This document shows, piece after piece, positions 15,497 through 24,746 of a DNA stretch of 64,000 nt. Where the stretch lies: NCBI RefSeq assembly GCF_019039035.1, contig NZ_JAHNZT010000038.1:1-64000 (forward strand), in the 5' to 3' direction. A program made the translations under genes and the position numbers. Positions within the stretch are counted from its first letter, which is position 1. The number at the start of each line of letters is the position of its first letter. Source of the DNA: Citreicoccus inhibens (GTDB lineage: Bacteria > Myxococcota > Myxococcia > Myxococcales > Myxococcaceae). The notes beneath the pieces are model-generated. The model was not told where the DNA came from. It did not search any database and saw only the letters and a program-made list of their open reading frames with translations.

Positions 15497-17011
15497 ATGA
15501 CCAACGACAACGAGACCCAGACCGCGAATCCCACCCCGGAGGCTTCCGTCGAGACCGTCCGCAAGGTGTATGCGGCCGATCTGCGTGAGAAGGACCGAGT
15601 CAACACCGTCTTCCGCGTCACCAAGAAGGAGAAGGTGACGGCGCGCAGTGGCAAGGTCTTCCTGGCCGTGACGTTCGTCGACAAGAGCGGCGAAGTCGAC
15701 GGCCGCGTCTTCGAGACGCTCGACACCATCGAGCCCGCCTTCCAGAAGGGCGACTTCGTCCTCGTCCAGGGCAGCGTCATCCTCTTCCACGGCCGGCCCC
15801 AGGTCGTCGTGGAGGGCGTGGAGCGCCTGGACCCCGAGCCGCTCGATGCCCGCGAGTTCGAGCCGCCCCCCGCCCCGCCGGCCGAGGCCAAGCCCGCCCC
15901 CGAGGCGAAGGAGCCCAAGGAGGCCAAGGAGCCGCGCGAGGCCAAGGAGGCCAAGGAGCCTCGCCCCGAGCCGAAGTCCGAGGGCGGCCCCGCGGGCGCG
16001 CGCGCCGTGGGGCAGATTCGCGAGTTGGTCACGGACCGCGTGAACGATCCGTTCGTGAAGCAGCTGCTGCTCGCCTTCCTGGATGATCCGCAGATCGCCG
16101 CGGGCCTGCCCATCGCCCCGGCCGCGAAGAACGTGCACCACGCGTGGCGCGGCGGACTGGCCGAGCACCTGCTCTCCGTGATGCGCCTGACGCTGCGGGT
16201 GGCGGACCACTACCCCATGGCGGACCGGGACCTGCTGCTGGCCGGCGCGCTGCTGCACGACGTGATGAAGGTCGGGGAGATCTCCCCCGAGAAGGGCTTC
16301 GACTACACCGACGAGGGCCGCCTCGTGGGCCACCTGGTGATGACCGCCCAGAAGATCCGCGAGAAGTCGCTGGCCATCCCGGGCTTCCCGCCGCTGCTGG
16401 AGCAGCACCTGACGCACCTGGTCCTCGCCCACCACGGCCAGCTGGAGTACGGCAGCCCCAAGGTGCCGATGACGCTGGAGGCGCACATCGTCCACGCGCT
16501 CGACTCGCTCGACTCGCGCATCGCCTCGTGGGTGGAGGCCATGCAGCGCGACCCGAACGAGAAGTGGACCGAGAACCTGCGCCACTACGATCGCCAGCTC
16601 TGGAAGGGCCCGGTGCCCACCGTGCGCGGTCGCGCGCCGGTCGAGGGCGGTGGCCGCCGCAAGGGCCGCGAGGAGAAGCGCAAGGCCCGCGGGGACAACA
16701 AGGCCCCGCACGCGGGCGGAGGCACTCCCGCCGAGGCGCCCAGCACGCCGGCCGAGAGCCGCAAGGAGCGCGCGGAGCGTCCGCCGCGCGAGGACCGCCC
16801 ACCGCGCGAGCCCCGCGCCGAGCGTCCGCCTCGCGAGGACCGCCCGCCGCGCGAGCCCCGCGCCGAGCGTCCGCCTCGCGAGGAGCGTCCGCCGCGCGAC
16901 CCGAACAGCCTCCCCAAGGAGCTGACGTTCAAGCCGTTCAGCGCGCTGTCGTCGCTGGCCCCCGAGTCGCCCAAGGCGGGCGGCGAGGGCGAGGGTTCTT
17001 CGGAAGGCTGA
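15497..17011 (+). CDS. OB-fold plus HD-domain phosphohydrolase (YhaM-like)
   Basis: 504 residues. An OB-fold (~20-120) of the kind in YhaM 3'-5' exoribonuclease is followed by a charged linker of EAKEPKEAKE-type repeats, then an HD domain whose metal residues His254-Asp255 lie in LLHDVMK, preceded by HHAWRGGLAEH and followed by LAHHGQLEYGSP. YhaM-type enzymes digest RNA or ssDNA 3'-5'. The last ~130 residues are a disordered basic/acidic tail with three 15-residue ERPPRE repeats, absent from typical YhaM (~314 aa), and could bind nucleic acid or protein. It lies 4 bp from the next gene, indicating an operon. Confidence 0.8.
   Translation: MTNDNETQTANPTPEASVETVRKVYAADLREKDRVNTVFRVTKKEKVTARSGKVFLAVTFVDKSGEVDGRVFETLDTIEPAFQKGDFVLVQGSVILFHGRPQVVVEGVERLDPEPLDAREFEPPPAPPAEAKPAPEAKEPKEAKEPREAKEAKEPRPEPKSEGGPAGARAVGQIRELVTDRVNDPFVKQLLLAFLDDPQIAAGLPIAPAAKNVHHAWRGGLAEHLLSVMRLTLRVADHYPMADRDLLLAGALLHDVMKVGEISPEKGFDYTDEGRLVGHLVMTAQKIREKSLAIPGFPPLLEQHLTHLVLAHHGQLEYGSPKVPMTLEAHIVHALDSLDSRIASWVEAMQRDPNEKWTENLRHYDRQLWKGPVPTVRGRAPVEGGGRRKGREEKRKARGDNKAPHAGGGTPAEAPSTPAESRKERAERPPREDRPPREPRAERPPREDRPPREPRAERPPREERPPRDPNSLPKELTFKPFSALSSLAPESPKAGGEGEGSSEG
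16775..16909 (+). repeat. three 45-bp tandem coding repeats
   Basis: Three near-identical 45-bp units encode ERPPREDRPPREPRA, ERPPREDRPPREPRA and ERPPREERPPRDPNS within the tail of the OB-HD protein. Units keep the frame, so copy-number change would lengthen or shorten the tail without disrupting it. Confidence 0.85.
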
Positions 17012-17015
17012 CACC

Positions 17016-18989
17016 ATGGCAAAGCGGCTCGGAGAGCGCTTGATCGAAGCCGGCCTCACCACCCCAGGGGCCGTGGAACAGGCGCTGGAGCACCAGAAGA
17101 TCACCGGCCACAAGCTGGGGGACTGCCTGGTGGACCTGGGGCTGCTCCAGGAAGCGGCGCTGCTGCGCTTCCTGGCCGCGGAGTTCCAGACCCGCTTCGT
17201 CAGCGCGGACAAGCTGGCCAAGGCGAAGATCGACACCAAGGTGCTCGACAAGCTGCCGGTGCGGCTGGCGGAGGCGCAGAACGTGCTCCCGCTGGCCGTG
17301 GATCCGGAGCGCCAGCTCTTGTCCGTGGTGGCGGCCGAGCCGCAGAACCAGGCGCTGCTGGACGAGATCGCGCTCGTCACGGGCATGTCGGAGGTCTACG
17401 CGTACGTGGGCCTGCGCAGCGCCATCGCGGCGGCCATCCGCAAGCACTACTACGGCGACCCCACGGCGTTCACCGCGCTGCTCGAGGGAGGCCCCACGCC
17501 GGGCGCCGCGCCTCGCCGCCCCGACACGCCCTCCAACACCGGCGTGCACGAGACGGGGCAGACCGGGCGCAGCACCACCACCGGCCGGGGCGTGCCCAGC
17601 ATGCAGATGCGGCTGGAGACGGACGCGCGCATGCGGTTGCAGCGACCGAGCGGCGGTACGCCCTCGGCGCGCTCGGCGACCCAACGGCGTGAGCCCGGCG
17701 GGCCGCGTGGACTCATCAGCGACACGGACTACGTGGAGACGCTGAGCATCCTGGTGGGCGTGCTGGAGCAGGACCGGCCACGGCACCGCGGCCACTCGGC
17801 GCAGCTGGCGCGGCAGGCGGGCATCGTCGGCCAGCGCATGGGCATGCCCCACAAGGAGCTGGCGGCGCTGTCCATCGCCGCGTACCTGCATGACCTGGGC
17901 AAGCCCTCCGAGCGGCACTTCTCGCTCGCGAGCAACGCGGCCAACCCCGAGTGGAAGGCCCAGGCGAAGGCGAGCTGCCGCGCGCCGACGAAGCTGTTCG
18001 AGACGGTGCACCTGCCCGCGCAGGTGAACACCATCCTCGCGCAGCTCTACGAGGCCTGGGACGGCTCGGGCACGCCCCAGGGCGCCAAGGGTGAGGACAT
18101 CACGCTGGGCGCGCGCATCCTGGCCGCCGTGGACAGCTTCCTGGAGCTGACCAAGAACCCGGGCAATGCCCACGGTCGCGTGCTGACCAAGGAGCAGGCC
18201 TTGGAGCACCTGCGCAAGAACGCGGGCGTGCTCTATGACCCCGTGGTGGCAGACATCGTCTGCCAGCTCCAGAGCGGCGAGCTGCTGCGGCACCGGCTGG
18301 CCAGCGACGGCCGGCAGGTCCTCATCGCCGAGCAGGACGAAGCGGCGCGCGGCGAGTTGCTGGAGGCCGTGCTCAAGCAGGACCTGGTGGCGCACGCCCT
18401 CTCCACGCTGGATGGCGCGCTGGACGGACTGGCTCGGCAGGACTGCGACGTGCTCGTGGTGAGCCTGCGCCTGGGACAGACCGAGGTGCTGGAGCTGCTC
18501 CAGGTGGCGCGCTCGACGCCGGAGAGCGCGGGCCTGCCCATCGCGGTGGTGGGCGAGCCCGACGCCGCGACGCGCGACCGGCTGCTGATGGCGGGCGCCA
18601 CGGCGGTGCTGACCCCGGCGGACAAGCCGGCGGTGGCCAAGGCCGTGCGCGCCATGCTGGAGGACCGGGTGCTGCACAACGGCCCAGGCCGCGTGGTGCG
18701 AGGCAGCTTCGACGAGCTTCCGCCCCGCGAGCTGCTCCACACGTTGGGCGGCGGTCGCAAGAGCGGCCGACTCCAGCTGCGCCACCACACGCTGGAGGGC
18801 TACCTGCACCTGGAGCACGGCCGCGTCGTCTACGCCTCCTTCGGAGGCCACGCGGGAGAGCCCGCGCTCCAGGCGCTGCTGCGCATGAAGCAGGCGGACT
18901 TCCAGTACGACCCGGACGCGCTGCTGTTGGAGATGCCGCACCTGGACCAGGACCTGGAGGCCCTGGCCGGAGCCCTCACCGCGGCCTGA
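17016..18989 (+). CDS. MshEN / degenerate HD-GYP / receiver-like / PATAN signalling protein
   Basis: 657 residues. N-terminal ~140 residues match the MshEN/GspE N-terminal domain, which can bind c-di-GMP. After a disordered linker (~155-235) comes an HD domain with His292-Asp293 in LHDLGK and the signature WDGSGTPQGAKG, where the canonical GYP reads GTP. Residues ~430-550 look like a receiver fold but lack the standard phospho-Asp pocket. The last ~110 residues (RGSFDELPPRELLHTLGGGRKSG, in part) are a PATAN/DUF4388 domain. It follows the OB-HD gene by 4 bp. A c-di-GMP-linked role in motility or secretion is suggested by the domains, but hydrolytic activity is doubtful. Confidence 0.8.
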   Translation: MAKRLGERLIEAGLTTPGAVEQALEHQKITGHKLGDCLVDLGLLQEAALLRFLAAEFQTRFVSADKLAKAKIDTKVLDKLPVRLAEAQNVLPLAVDPERQLLSVVAAEPQNQALLDEIALVTGMSEVYAYVGLRSAIAAAIRKHYYGDPTAFTALLEGGPTPGAAPRRPDTPSNTGVHETGQTGRSTTTGRGVPSMQMRLETDARMRLQRPSGGTPSARSATQRREPGGPRGLISDTDYVETLSILVGVLEQDRPRHRGHSAQLARQAGIVGQRMGMPHKELAALSIAAYLHDLGKPSERHFSLASNAANPEWKAQAKASCRAPTKLFETVHLPAQVNTILAQLYEAWDGSGTPQGAKGEDITLGARILAAVDSFLELTKNPGNAHGRVLTKEQALEHLRKNAGVLYDPVVADIVCQLQSGELLRHRLASDGRQVLIAEQDEAARGELLEAVLKQDLVAHALSTLDGALDGLARQDCDVLVVSLRLGQTEVLELLQVARSTPESAGLPIAVVGEPDAATRDRLLMAGATAVLTPADKPAVAKAVRAMLEDRVLHNGPGRVVRGSFDELPPRELLHTLGGGRKSGRLQLRHHTLEGYLHLEHGRVVYASFGGHAGEPALQALLRMKQADFQYDPDALLLEMPHLDQDLEALAGALTAA

Positions 18990-18996
18990 GGGCGGC

Positions 18997-19773
18997 TCAG
19001 CGCAGCGGCAGTGAGAAGAGGCGGGCCGCGTTGGCGGTCGTCACCGCGGCCACCTCTTCCACCGACACCCCCTTCAGCTCGGCCACCTTGCGCGCGGTCT
19101 CCACGACGTGCGCGGGCTCGTTCTTGCGACCCCGGTGCGGCACGGGCGCGAGGTAGGGGCTGTCCGTCTCCACCAGGAGGCGCTCCAACGGCGCGAAGCG
19201 CACCGCGTCCTGAAGCGCCTCGGTCTTCTTGTAGGTGACGACGCCGGACAGCGACAGGAAGAAGCCTCGGTCCAGGTAGCGGCGCGCGGCGTCCGTGTCC
19301 CCCGTGAAGCAGTGGATGACGCCGTGGGTGACCCGCTCGTCCGCGAGCACGCGGTCGCAGTCGTCATGGGCGTCCCGCACGTGCACCACCAGCGGCTTGC
19401 CCAGCGCGCGCGCCAGGGCGCACTGCCGCCGGAAGACGGTGGCCTGCACCTCGCGCGGCGAGTTGTCGTAGTAGTAATCCAGCCCCGCCTCGCCCACCGC
19501 GCGGACCTCGGGCCGAGCGCAGGTGCGCTCCAGCACCGCGAAGTCCTCCTCCGTCACGCGCGCGGCCTCGTGGGGATGGATGCCCAGCGTGGGCGAGAGG
19601 AACTCCGGGTGGGCCGCGGCCAGCTCCAGCGCGTTGCCCCAGTTCCCCGGCCCGTGGAACTGCCCCACGAGCACCGCGTGCACGAGCCCCGCGGCCCGGG
19701 CGCGCTCCAACACCGGCCCGACCTCCGCGAAGTCCTTCGGCTCCAGGTGGCAGTGCGCATCCACCAGCTTCAT
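18997..19773 (-). CDS. tatD: TatD family metal-dependent hydrolase
   Basis: 258 residues from the ATG that overlaps the HEAT-protein stop by 4 bp; the longer ORF lies inside that gene. Metal ligands are visible in DAHCHLE (His7, His9), VGEAGLDYYYD (Glu), VVHVRDAHDD (His), HCFTGD (His) and VETDSPYLAPVPHRGR (Asp). TatD proteins are TIM-barrel 3'-5' DNA/RNA exonucleases or deacylases. It is the last gene of metG-HEAT-tatD; metG next to tatD is a widespread bacterial arrangement. It ends 7 bp from the convergent PATAN gene. Confidence 0.92.
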   Translation of the reverse strand: MKLVDAHCHLEPKDFAEVGPVLERARAAGLVHAVLVGQFHGPGNWGNALELAAAHPEFLSPTLGIHPHEAARVTEEDFAVLERTCARPEVRAVGEAGLDYYYDNSPREVQATVFRRQCALARALGKPLVVHVRDAHDDCDRVLADERVTHGVIHCFTGDTDAARRYLDRGFFLSLSGVVTYKKTEALQDAVRFAPLERLLVETDSPYLAPVPHRGRKNEPAHVVETARKVAELKGVSVEEVAAVTTANAARLFSLPLR

Positions 19774-20747
19774 GGCTCTTCCTCCAACAAGTCGGTCAGC
19801 TCCAGCCGTGCCTCGGCGGAGGTGAAGGTGGACATGGCCGCTCGGATGCGCTCGCGCCCCTCGCTGCCGCCCAGGCGCCACACCCCGTCCGCCGCGTCCA
19901 ACCGGAGGTCTTCGGTGGCGCCCCGGTCGTCCAGCAGCGCCAGCAACCAGGGCAGCGCCTGGGCATCTCCCAGGCGGCCCAGGCCCCGGGCCGCCGCGCC
20001 TCGGGCGGCATCCTTCCCGTCATCCAGGATGGCCTTGAGCCGCTCCAGGGCCCCCGGCACGCGCAGCTCGCCGCACAGCTCCACCGCGAGGGCGCGGTCC
20101 GCGCTCCACCGGCCGCGCCGCGTGCGCTCCAACAACCAGGTCGCGCCCTCGGGGTCGCCCAGCTTGGCGAGCACGCCCGCCGCCTGCGTCTTGTCGAACG
20201 CGGGCAGCAGCCACTTCCCGAACAGTCGCTTCACCGCGGGCAGCGCTCGCGCGTCCTCCAGCTCCGCCAGCGCGCCCAGGGCCCGGAAGCGCAGCGTCTC
20301 CTCGTCGAGCGCGGCGAGGAGCACATCCAGCCCCGCCGGGTGCTTCAGCGCCGCGATGCCACGCGCGGCCTCGAAGCGCACCTGCGGAAGGTCATCCTCC
20401 AGCATCCCCGCGAGCGCACCCCGCGACTGCGGGAGCGCCAGGTCCGCGAGCCGCCCCGTGGCCTCCAGCCGCACGCCGCTGTCGTCGTCGCGCAGGCGCG
20501 ACAAGAGCGTGTCCGGCAGCTCCTCGGGGGGCAGCACCACCGCCGCGAGGCTGACGCCGGAGCGCCTCACCTCCGGCTGCACGTCCGCCAGGAGCCGAGC
20601 CAGCGCGGCGCCCAGCTCCGGCGCGCGCGCCGCATCCTCGGCACCCAGGTGAAAGAGACTTCGGGCCGCCTCGGCTCGCGTCGCCGGGCGCTTGTCGCCC
20701 TCCAGCACGAGCAAGGCGCGGTCGCGCTCGGCACGCCAGTCCGTCAC
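19770..20747 (-). CDS. HEAT-repeat protein
   Basis: 325 residues from a GTG one base after the metG stop. About eight ~30-residue helical repeats run through the protein (for example DDDSGVRLEATGRLADLALP and DDLPQVRFEAARGIAALKHP), the pattern of HEAT/PBS-lyase-like repeats that make a curved solenoid for protein binding. No signal peptide, no catalytic motif. Its place between metG and tatD implies cotranscription, but no partner can be named. Confidence 0.85.
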   Translation of the reverse strand: MTDWRAERDRALLVLEGDKRPATRAEAARSLFHLGAEDAARAPELGAALARLLADVQPEVRRSGVSLAAVVLPPEELPDTLLSRLRDDDSGVRLEATGRLADLALPQSRGALAGMLEDDLPQVRFEAARGIAALKHPAGLDVLLAALDEETLRFRALGALAELEDARALPAVKRLFGKWLLPAFDKTQAAGVLAKLGDPEGATWLLERTRRGRWSADRALAVELCGELRVPGALERLKAILDDGKDAARGAAARGLGRLGDAQALPWLLALLDDRGATEDLRLDAADGVWRLGGSEGRERIRAAMSTFTSAEARLELTDLLEEEP

Positions 20748-20748
20748 G

Positions 20749-22848
20749 TCACTTCACCTCGCTGCCCGGCGCCACATTGCCCGGATCCAACAGGGACAGG
20801 TCCTTGCCGCCCGGCCCGGCGCTCAGCAGCATGCCGCGCGACTCGATGCCCATGATCTTGCGGGGCTTCAGGTTCGCGACCACCACCACGTTGCGCCCCA
20901 CGAGCTGCTCGGGAGCGAAGGCCTCGGCGATGCCCGAGACGATGGTGCGCGGCGCCGGCTCGCCCAGGTCCACGGTGAGCTTCAGGAGCTTGTCGGCCTT
21001 CTTCACCTTCTCCGCCGCCAGCACCTTGCCGGTCTTGAGCGCCACCTTGAGGAAGTCACCAAACTCGATGTCAGCCGGCACCGCGGGGGCAGCGGACTCG
21101 GTCGTCACGGCAGGCGCGGCGGCAGGGACTTCCACTTGCGTCTCCTTCTTCGTCTCAGGTGCGAGGGGCTGCGGCGCGGACGCAGCAGCATCCGGCGCCT
21201 TGATGATGGCGTTCACGCGCTCCTCCTCCATGCGAGGCAGCAGCGGCTCCGGCGTTCCGATGACGCCAGTGCGATCCAGCAACGGGTACTTCGCGGTGGC
21301 CAGCGCCTGGAACGTGAGCGGCGGCGCGTTGAGCTGCGCGAACAGCTTCTCCGACACGCGCGGCGTCACGGGCGCCAGCAACGCGGCCAACAGGTAGGCC
21401 ACGTCCGCCGCGTCCGACAGGTCGGCGCGCGCGGCCTCGGCGTCCTTCTTCACCTGCGCCCACGGCGCCTGCGCCTGCAGGAAGGCGTTGGCCGCCGAGG
21501 CAATCTCCGTGATGACCTTGATGGCGACGCGGTACTCCAGCTTCTCGAACGCCTCGCGCACCTCGGGCACGCGAGCCAGCGCGGCCTCCACCAGCGCGCG
21601 GCCAGCCCCCTCCGCGCGCGCCGGAGCCAGCTTCTTCTCCAGCGGTCCGGCCAGGAGCGACAGCGCGCGGTTGGCCAGGTTGCCCACGTTGTTGACCAGC
21701 TCGCCGTTCACCCGGTTGCGGAAGTCCTTCAGGTTGAGGTCGAGGTCCTCCACGCCCGCGCCCAGGTTGGCCGCGTAGAAGTAGCGCAGGTAGCTGGGGT
21801 CGAGCTGATCCAGGTAGTCGCGCGCGGGCACCAGCGTGCCGCGGCTCTTCGACATCTTCTCGCCGTTCACCGTGAGGTGGCCGTGCACCTTGATCTCATT
21901 GGGCACGTGGAAGTTGGCCACGCGCAGCACGGCGGGCCAGAACAGCGCGTGGAAGTAGACGATGTCCTTGCCGATGAAGTGGATGATGCGCGTGTCGGCG
22001 TCGGCGGCCCAGTAGTCCAGCGCGCTCGCGGCCTTGCCGGTGTCCTTGGCCCACTTCTCCGTCGTGGCGATGTACCCGATGGGCGCGTCCAGCCAGACGT
22101 AGAAGTACTTGTCCGTCTCGCCCGGGATGGCGAAGCCGAAGTACGGCCCGTCCCGGCTGATGTCCCAGTCCGACAGGCCCTTCTCGAAGAAGCCCTGGAG
22201 CTGCGCGGCGAGGCCCGGGTGGATGAAGCCCGGCGTGCGCAAGAGCGTCTGGAGGAAGTCCGCGTGGCGCGACAGCTTGAAGAACAGGTGCTCCGAGTGG
22301 CGGCGGACCGGGGGCGTCCCACAGAGCGAGCAGCGCGGATCAATCAGGTCCGTGGGGTTGTAGGTCTTCCCACACTTCTCGCAGGCGTCGCCGTACTGAT
22401 CCGGCGCCTTGCAGTTGGGGCACGTGCCCTTGATGAAGCGGTCGGGCAGGAAGCGGCGGTCCTTCTCGCAGTACGTCTGCTCGATGTCGCGGCGCTCGAT
22501 GTCGCCCTGCTCCTTCAAGCGCCCGTAGATGAGCTCCGCGTAGTGGCGGTTCTCCGGCGAATTGGTGGAGTGGAACTTGTCGAACCGGATGTCGAAGTCG
22601 TGGAAGTCACGCTGGTGCTCGTCCTGAAAGCGGGCGACGAACTCCTCCGGCTTGATGCCCTTCTTCGCGGCGTTGATCTCGATGGGCGTGCCGTGCGTGT
22701 CGTCGGCACAGAAGTAGACGACGTCCTTGCCGCACGAGCGCAGGAAGCGCACGAAGATGTCGGTCTGCACGTACTCCACGACGTGGCCGATATGGATGGG
22801 ACCGTTCGCGTACGGAAGCGCGCTGGTGACGAGGGTTCTCTGCGCCAT
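20749..22848 (-). CDS. metG: methionyl-tRNA synthetase
   Basis: 699 residues. HIGH-type motif PIHIGH at residues 17-22 and KMSKS at 331-335 mark the class I catalytic core; the zinc knuckle region has CPNCKAPDQYGDACEKC and CSLCGTPP. A long Ala/Pro-rich linker (~540-580) leads to a C-terminal EMAP-II/Arc1p-like tRNA-binding OB domain (from IEFGDFLKVALKTGKV to the end) that improves tRNA binding and dimerisation. Start ATG has AGGAGA upstream. Confidence 0.97.
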   Translation of the reverse strand: MAQRTLVTSALPYANGPIHIGHVVEYVQTDIFVRFLRSCGKDVVYFCADDTHGTPIEINAAKKGIKPEEFVARFQDEHQRDFHDFDIRFDKFHSTNSPENRHYAELIYGRLKEQGDIERRDIEQTYCEKDRRFLPDRFIKGTCPNCKAPDQYGDACEKCGKTYNPTDLIDPRCSLCGTPPVRRHSEHLFFKLSRHADFLQTLLRTPGFIHPGLAAQLQGFFEKGLSDWDISRDGPYFGFAIPGETDKYFYVWLDAPIGYIATTEKWAKDTGKAASALDYWAADADTRIIHFIGKDIVYFHALFWPAVLRVANFHVPNEIKVHGHLTVNGEKMSKSRGTLVPARDYLDQLDPSYLRYFYAANLGAGVEDLDLNLKDFRNRVNGELVNNVGNLANRALSLLAGPLEKKLAPARAEGAGRALVEAALARVPEVREAFEKLEYRVAIKVITEIASAANAFLQAQAPWAQVKKDAEAARADLSDAADVAYLLAALLAPVTPRVSEKLFAQLNAPPLTFQALATAKYPLLDRTGVIGTPEPLLPRMEEERVNAIIKAPDAAASAPQPLAPETKKETQVEVPAAAPAVTTESAAPAVPADIEFGDFLKVALKTGKVLAAEKVKKADKLLKLTVDLGEPAPRTIVSGIAEAFAPEQLVGRNVVVVANLKPRKIMGIESRGMLLSAGPGGKDLSLLDPGNVAPGSEVK

Positions 22849-22958
22849 GGACTCTCCTGAGGGCGGCGGACAATAGCCGCTCGAAGGGTCGAGGTCATCG
22901 CTGGCGTTGCGAGGGACCGCTGCGCCTCGACGCCGGCGGTGTTATCGACCGGATACGC

Positions 22959-23771
22959 ATGTGCACCCTCGTGATACTCCGCCACGTTCACCCGGAATGG
23001 CCGCTGGTGCTCGCCACCAACCGGGATGAATTCCTCGCGCGCCCCGCTTCGGGCCCCCAGGTGCTCTCCGAGTCTCCCCGAATCGTGGGAGGCAAGGACC
23101 TGGAGCGGGGTGGAACGTGGGCCGGAGTCACTAACGGGGGCGTCTACGTCGGGCTGACGAACCAGCGCGGCGCGGGAGGACGGGGCCCGGCCGCCCGCTC
23201 GCGCGGCGAGGTGGTGCTCCGCGCGCTCCAGGCCGGCTCGGTGGCCGCCATCGACCAGTACCTGGACACCCTCCCCGGCGACGCGTTCCTGCCCTTCAAC
23301 CTCCTCTACGGCGACGCGCAGACGCTCCGGGTCGCCTATGCCCGCCCCGAGGCCGCGCGACTGCTCCGACAGGACGTCCCGCCCGGCGTGCACGTGCTGC
23401 CCAACGGCGTGCTGGACGCCCCTGACATCCCCAAGGTGGCGCGAGCCCGCTCGCTCGCGACGCGGGTGGCCCAGCGCCCATGGCCCGAGCTGGCCGAGGG
23501 CCTGAAGGCCCTGCTGGCGGACCACGCCCTGCCCGACGTGGAGGCGCTCCCGCCCGCCCTCGATGGAGACGCCCTGCCGCGCGAGTTCGTCCGCCAGCTC
23601 CAGGCCCTGTGCATCCACACTCCCGGATACGGAACGCGCTCCGCGGCGCTCATCGCAATGGCCCCGGGACAGGTGGGCCACTACCTGGCCACGGAGAACG
23701 CCCCCTGCCAGGGAGGCTGGCGGGACGTCAGCGGCCTGCTCACAACGGCCGCGCGGACAGGGCCGCGATGA
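22959..23771 (+). CDS. NRDE (TANGO2-like) family protein
   Basis: 270 residues beginning MCTLVILRHVHPEWPLVLATN and containing NRDEFLARP, the motif that names the family; Cys2 could act as an N-terminal nucleophile. GGKDLERGGTWAGVTNGGV and TNQRG are also typical. Human TANGO2 and bacterial relatives are implicated in heme or lipid handling; the bacterial reaction is unknown. Its last 32 bp overlap the end of the convergent patatin gene. Confidence 0.88.
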   Translation: MCTLVILRHVHPEWPLVLATNRDEFLARPASGPQVLSESPRIVGGKDLERGGTWAGVTNGGVYVGLTNQRGAGGRGPAARSRGEVVLRALQAGSVAAIDQYLDTLPGDAFLPFNLLYGDAQTLRVAYARPEAARLLRQDVPPGVHVLPNGVLDAPDIPKVARARSLATRVAQRPWPELAEGLKALLADHALPDVEALPPALDGDALPREFVRQLQALCIHTPGYGTRSAALIAMAPGQVGHYLATENAPCQGGWRDVSGLLTTAARTGPR

Positions 23772-24648
23772 CGGCGTCGTAGCCCGCGGCGTACACGGCC
23801 TCGAACGCAGGGCCCGTCCCCGTGAAGGCGTCTTCGGCGGGAGAGGCCACGTCGACGCGAATCTCCCGCACCTCGCACCCCTGCCCCGGTTGGTAGAAGG
23901 CCGCCTCGCCCGTCACGTTGATGGCGATGAGCCGCGCCCCTGGGAAGAGCACGCAGGCGTCGTGCACCGGGACGGCGGACACGCGGTCCGCGCCCGGATC
24001 GATGCGCTCCAGCGTGGCGTCCTTGAACAAGAACGGATTGGCGGCACTCGCGGCCACGGCCTCGGCCAGCGAGCCCTCCGTCACCGTCACCCGCGTGAGC
24101 CCGTCCGCGGTCGGCTGTTGGTAGAAGGTCGCGAACGGCACGGGCAGCCGCTCCACGCGAGCCCCCGCGTAGAACGTGTCCAGGACATGGGTGAAGCGCG
24201 CGTGGCTGAGCTGCGGCACGGTGGCCGCTCCGCCCGCCGCGCCCAGCACGCCCGCCACTACCGCCGGCGCCAGCGCCCCGCCCGACAGCGCCACCGCCAG
24301 CAGGCCCAGCGTGGCGCCCACCACGCCTCGCCCCGCCGCGGCCTCCGCCGTCTGGTGCTCATACTCGGTGAAGAAGGCCCGGTAGCGCGCGCGAGGCTCC
24401 ATGCCCGGCGCGGACGCATAGAGGCTTCCCACCACCGCGCCCATGCTGTTGCCCACCACGCAGTCCACCGGGACGCCTCGCGCCTTCAGCGCCGCCAGCG
24501 CGCCCAGGTGCGCCAACCCTCGCGCGCCTCCCACGGACAGCACCACGCACGTGCGCTCCGGCGCGCCGCGCACCGCCCCCCGATGACACGACGTGCCCAC
24601 CAGCAGCACGCACCCGGCCAGCACGGCCCAGCCGAACAGCCGACCCAT
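23740..24648 (-). CDS. patatin-like phospholipase lipoprotein
   Basis: 302 residues from the ATG with GGAGG five nt upstream. A lipoprotein signal ends at LLVGTSC. The patatin fold shows the oxyanion loop SVGGARGLAHLG and nucleophile Ser in VVGNSMGAVVG (GxSxG). The usual second motif DG(A/G) reads VHDAC, so the catalytic Asp is present but the following Gly is not. An Ala/Gly-rich hydrophobic insert (~105-140) may associate with membrane. It would hydrolyse acyl esters of lipids at the cell envelope. Convergent overlap of 32 bp with the NRDE gene. Confidence 0.82.
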   Translation of the reverse strand: MGRLFGWAVLAGCVLLVGTSCHRGAVRGAPERTCVVLSVGGARGLAHLGALAALKARGVPVDCVVGNSMGAVVGSLYASAPGMEPRARYRAFFTEYEHQTAEAAAGRGVVGATLGLLAVALSGGALAPAVVAGVLGAAGGAATVPQLSHARFTHVLDTFYAGARVERLPVPFATFYQQPTADGLTRVTVTEGSLAEAVAASAANPFLFKDATLERIDPGADRVSAVPVHDACVLFPGARLIAINVTGEAAFYQPGQGCEVREIRVDVASPAEDAFTGTGPAFEAVYAAGYDAVIAALSARPL

Positions 24649-24718
24649 TCCCACCTCCGACGAGGACTCCGTCCGCGCACCCTACTCCCAGTCGGGCCTG
24701 GAGCGCCGGGCCGCCCTA

Positions 24719-24746
24719 TTGAGAAGACTGACTCTCACTTTGAGAG
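24719..24746. promoter_or_regulatory. TTGAGA direct repeat/dyad between patatin and pirin genes
   Basis: TTGAGA occurs at 24719-24724 and 24740-24745, exactly 21 bp (two helical turns) apart. The second copy is also half of a perfect dyad CTCTCA (24732-24737), 3 nt, TGAGAG (24741-24746). Three half-sites on one DNA face in a divergent intergenic region look like an operator. The regulator is unknown. Confidence 0.35.

Noticed and set aside
16775-16909. Short regular repeats that could suggest a CRISPR array
   Set aside because: Units are contiguous, in frame and lack spacers; they encode a disordered protein tail.
15275-17386. 703-codon minus-strand frame
   Set aside because: Antisense of the OB-HD and MshEN genes; it consists of low-complexity repeats mirroring the ERPPRE tail.
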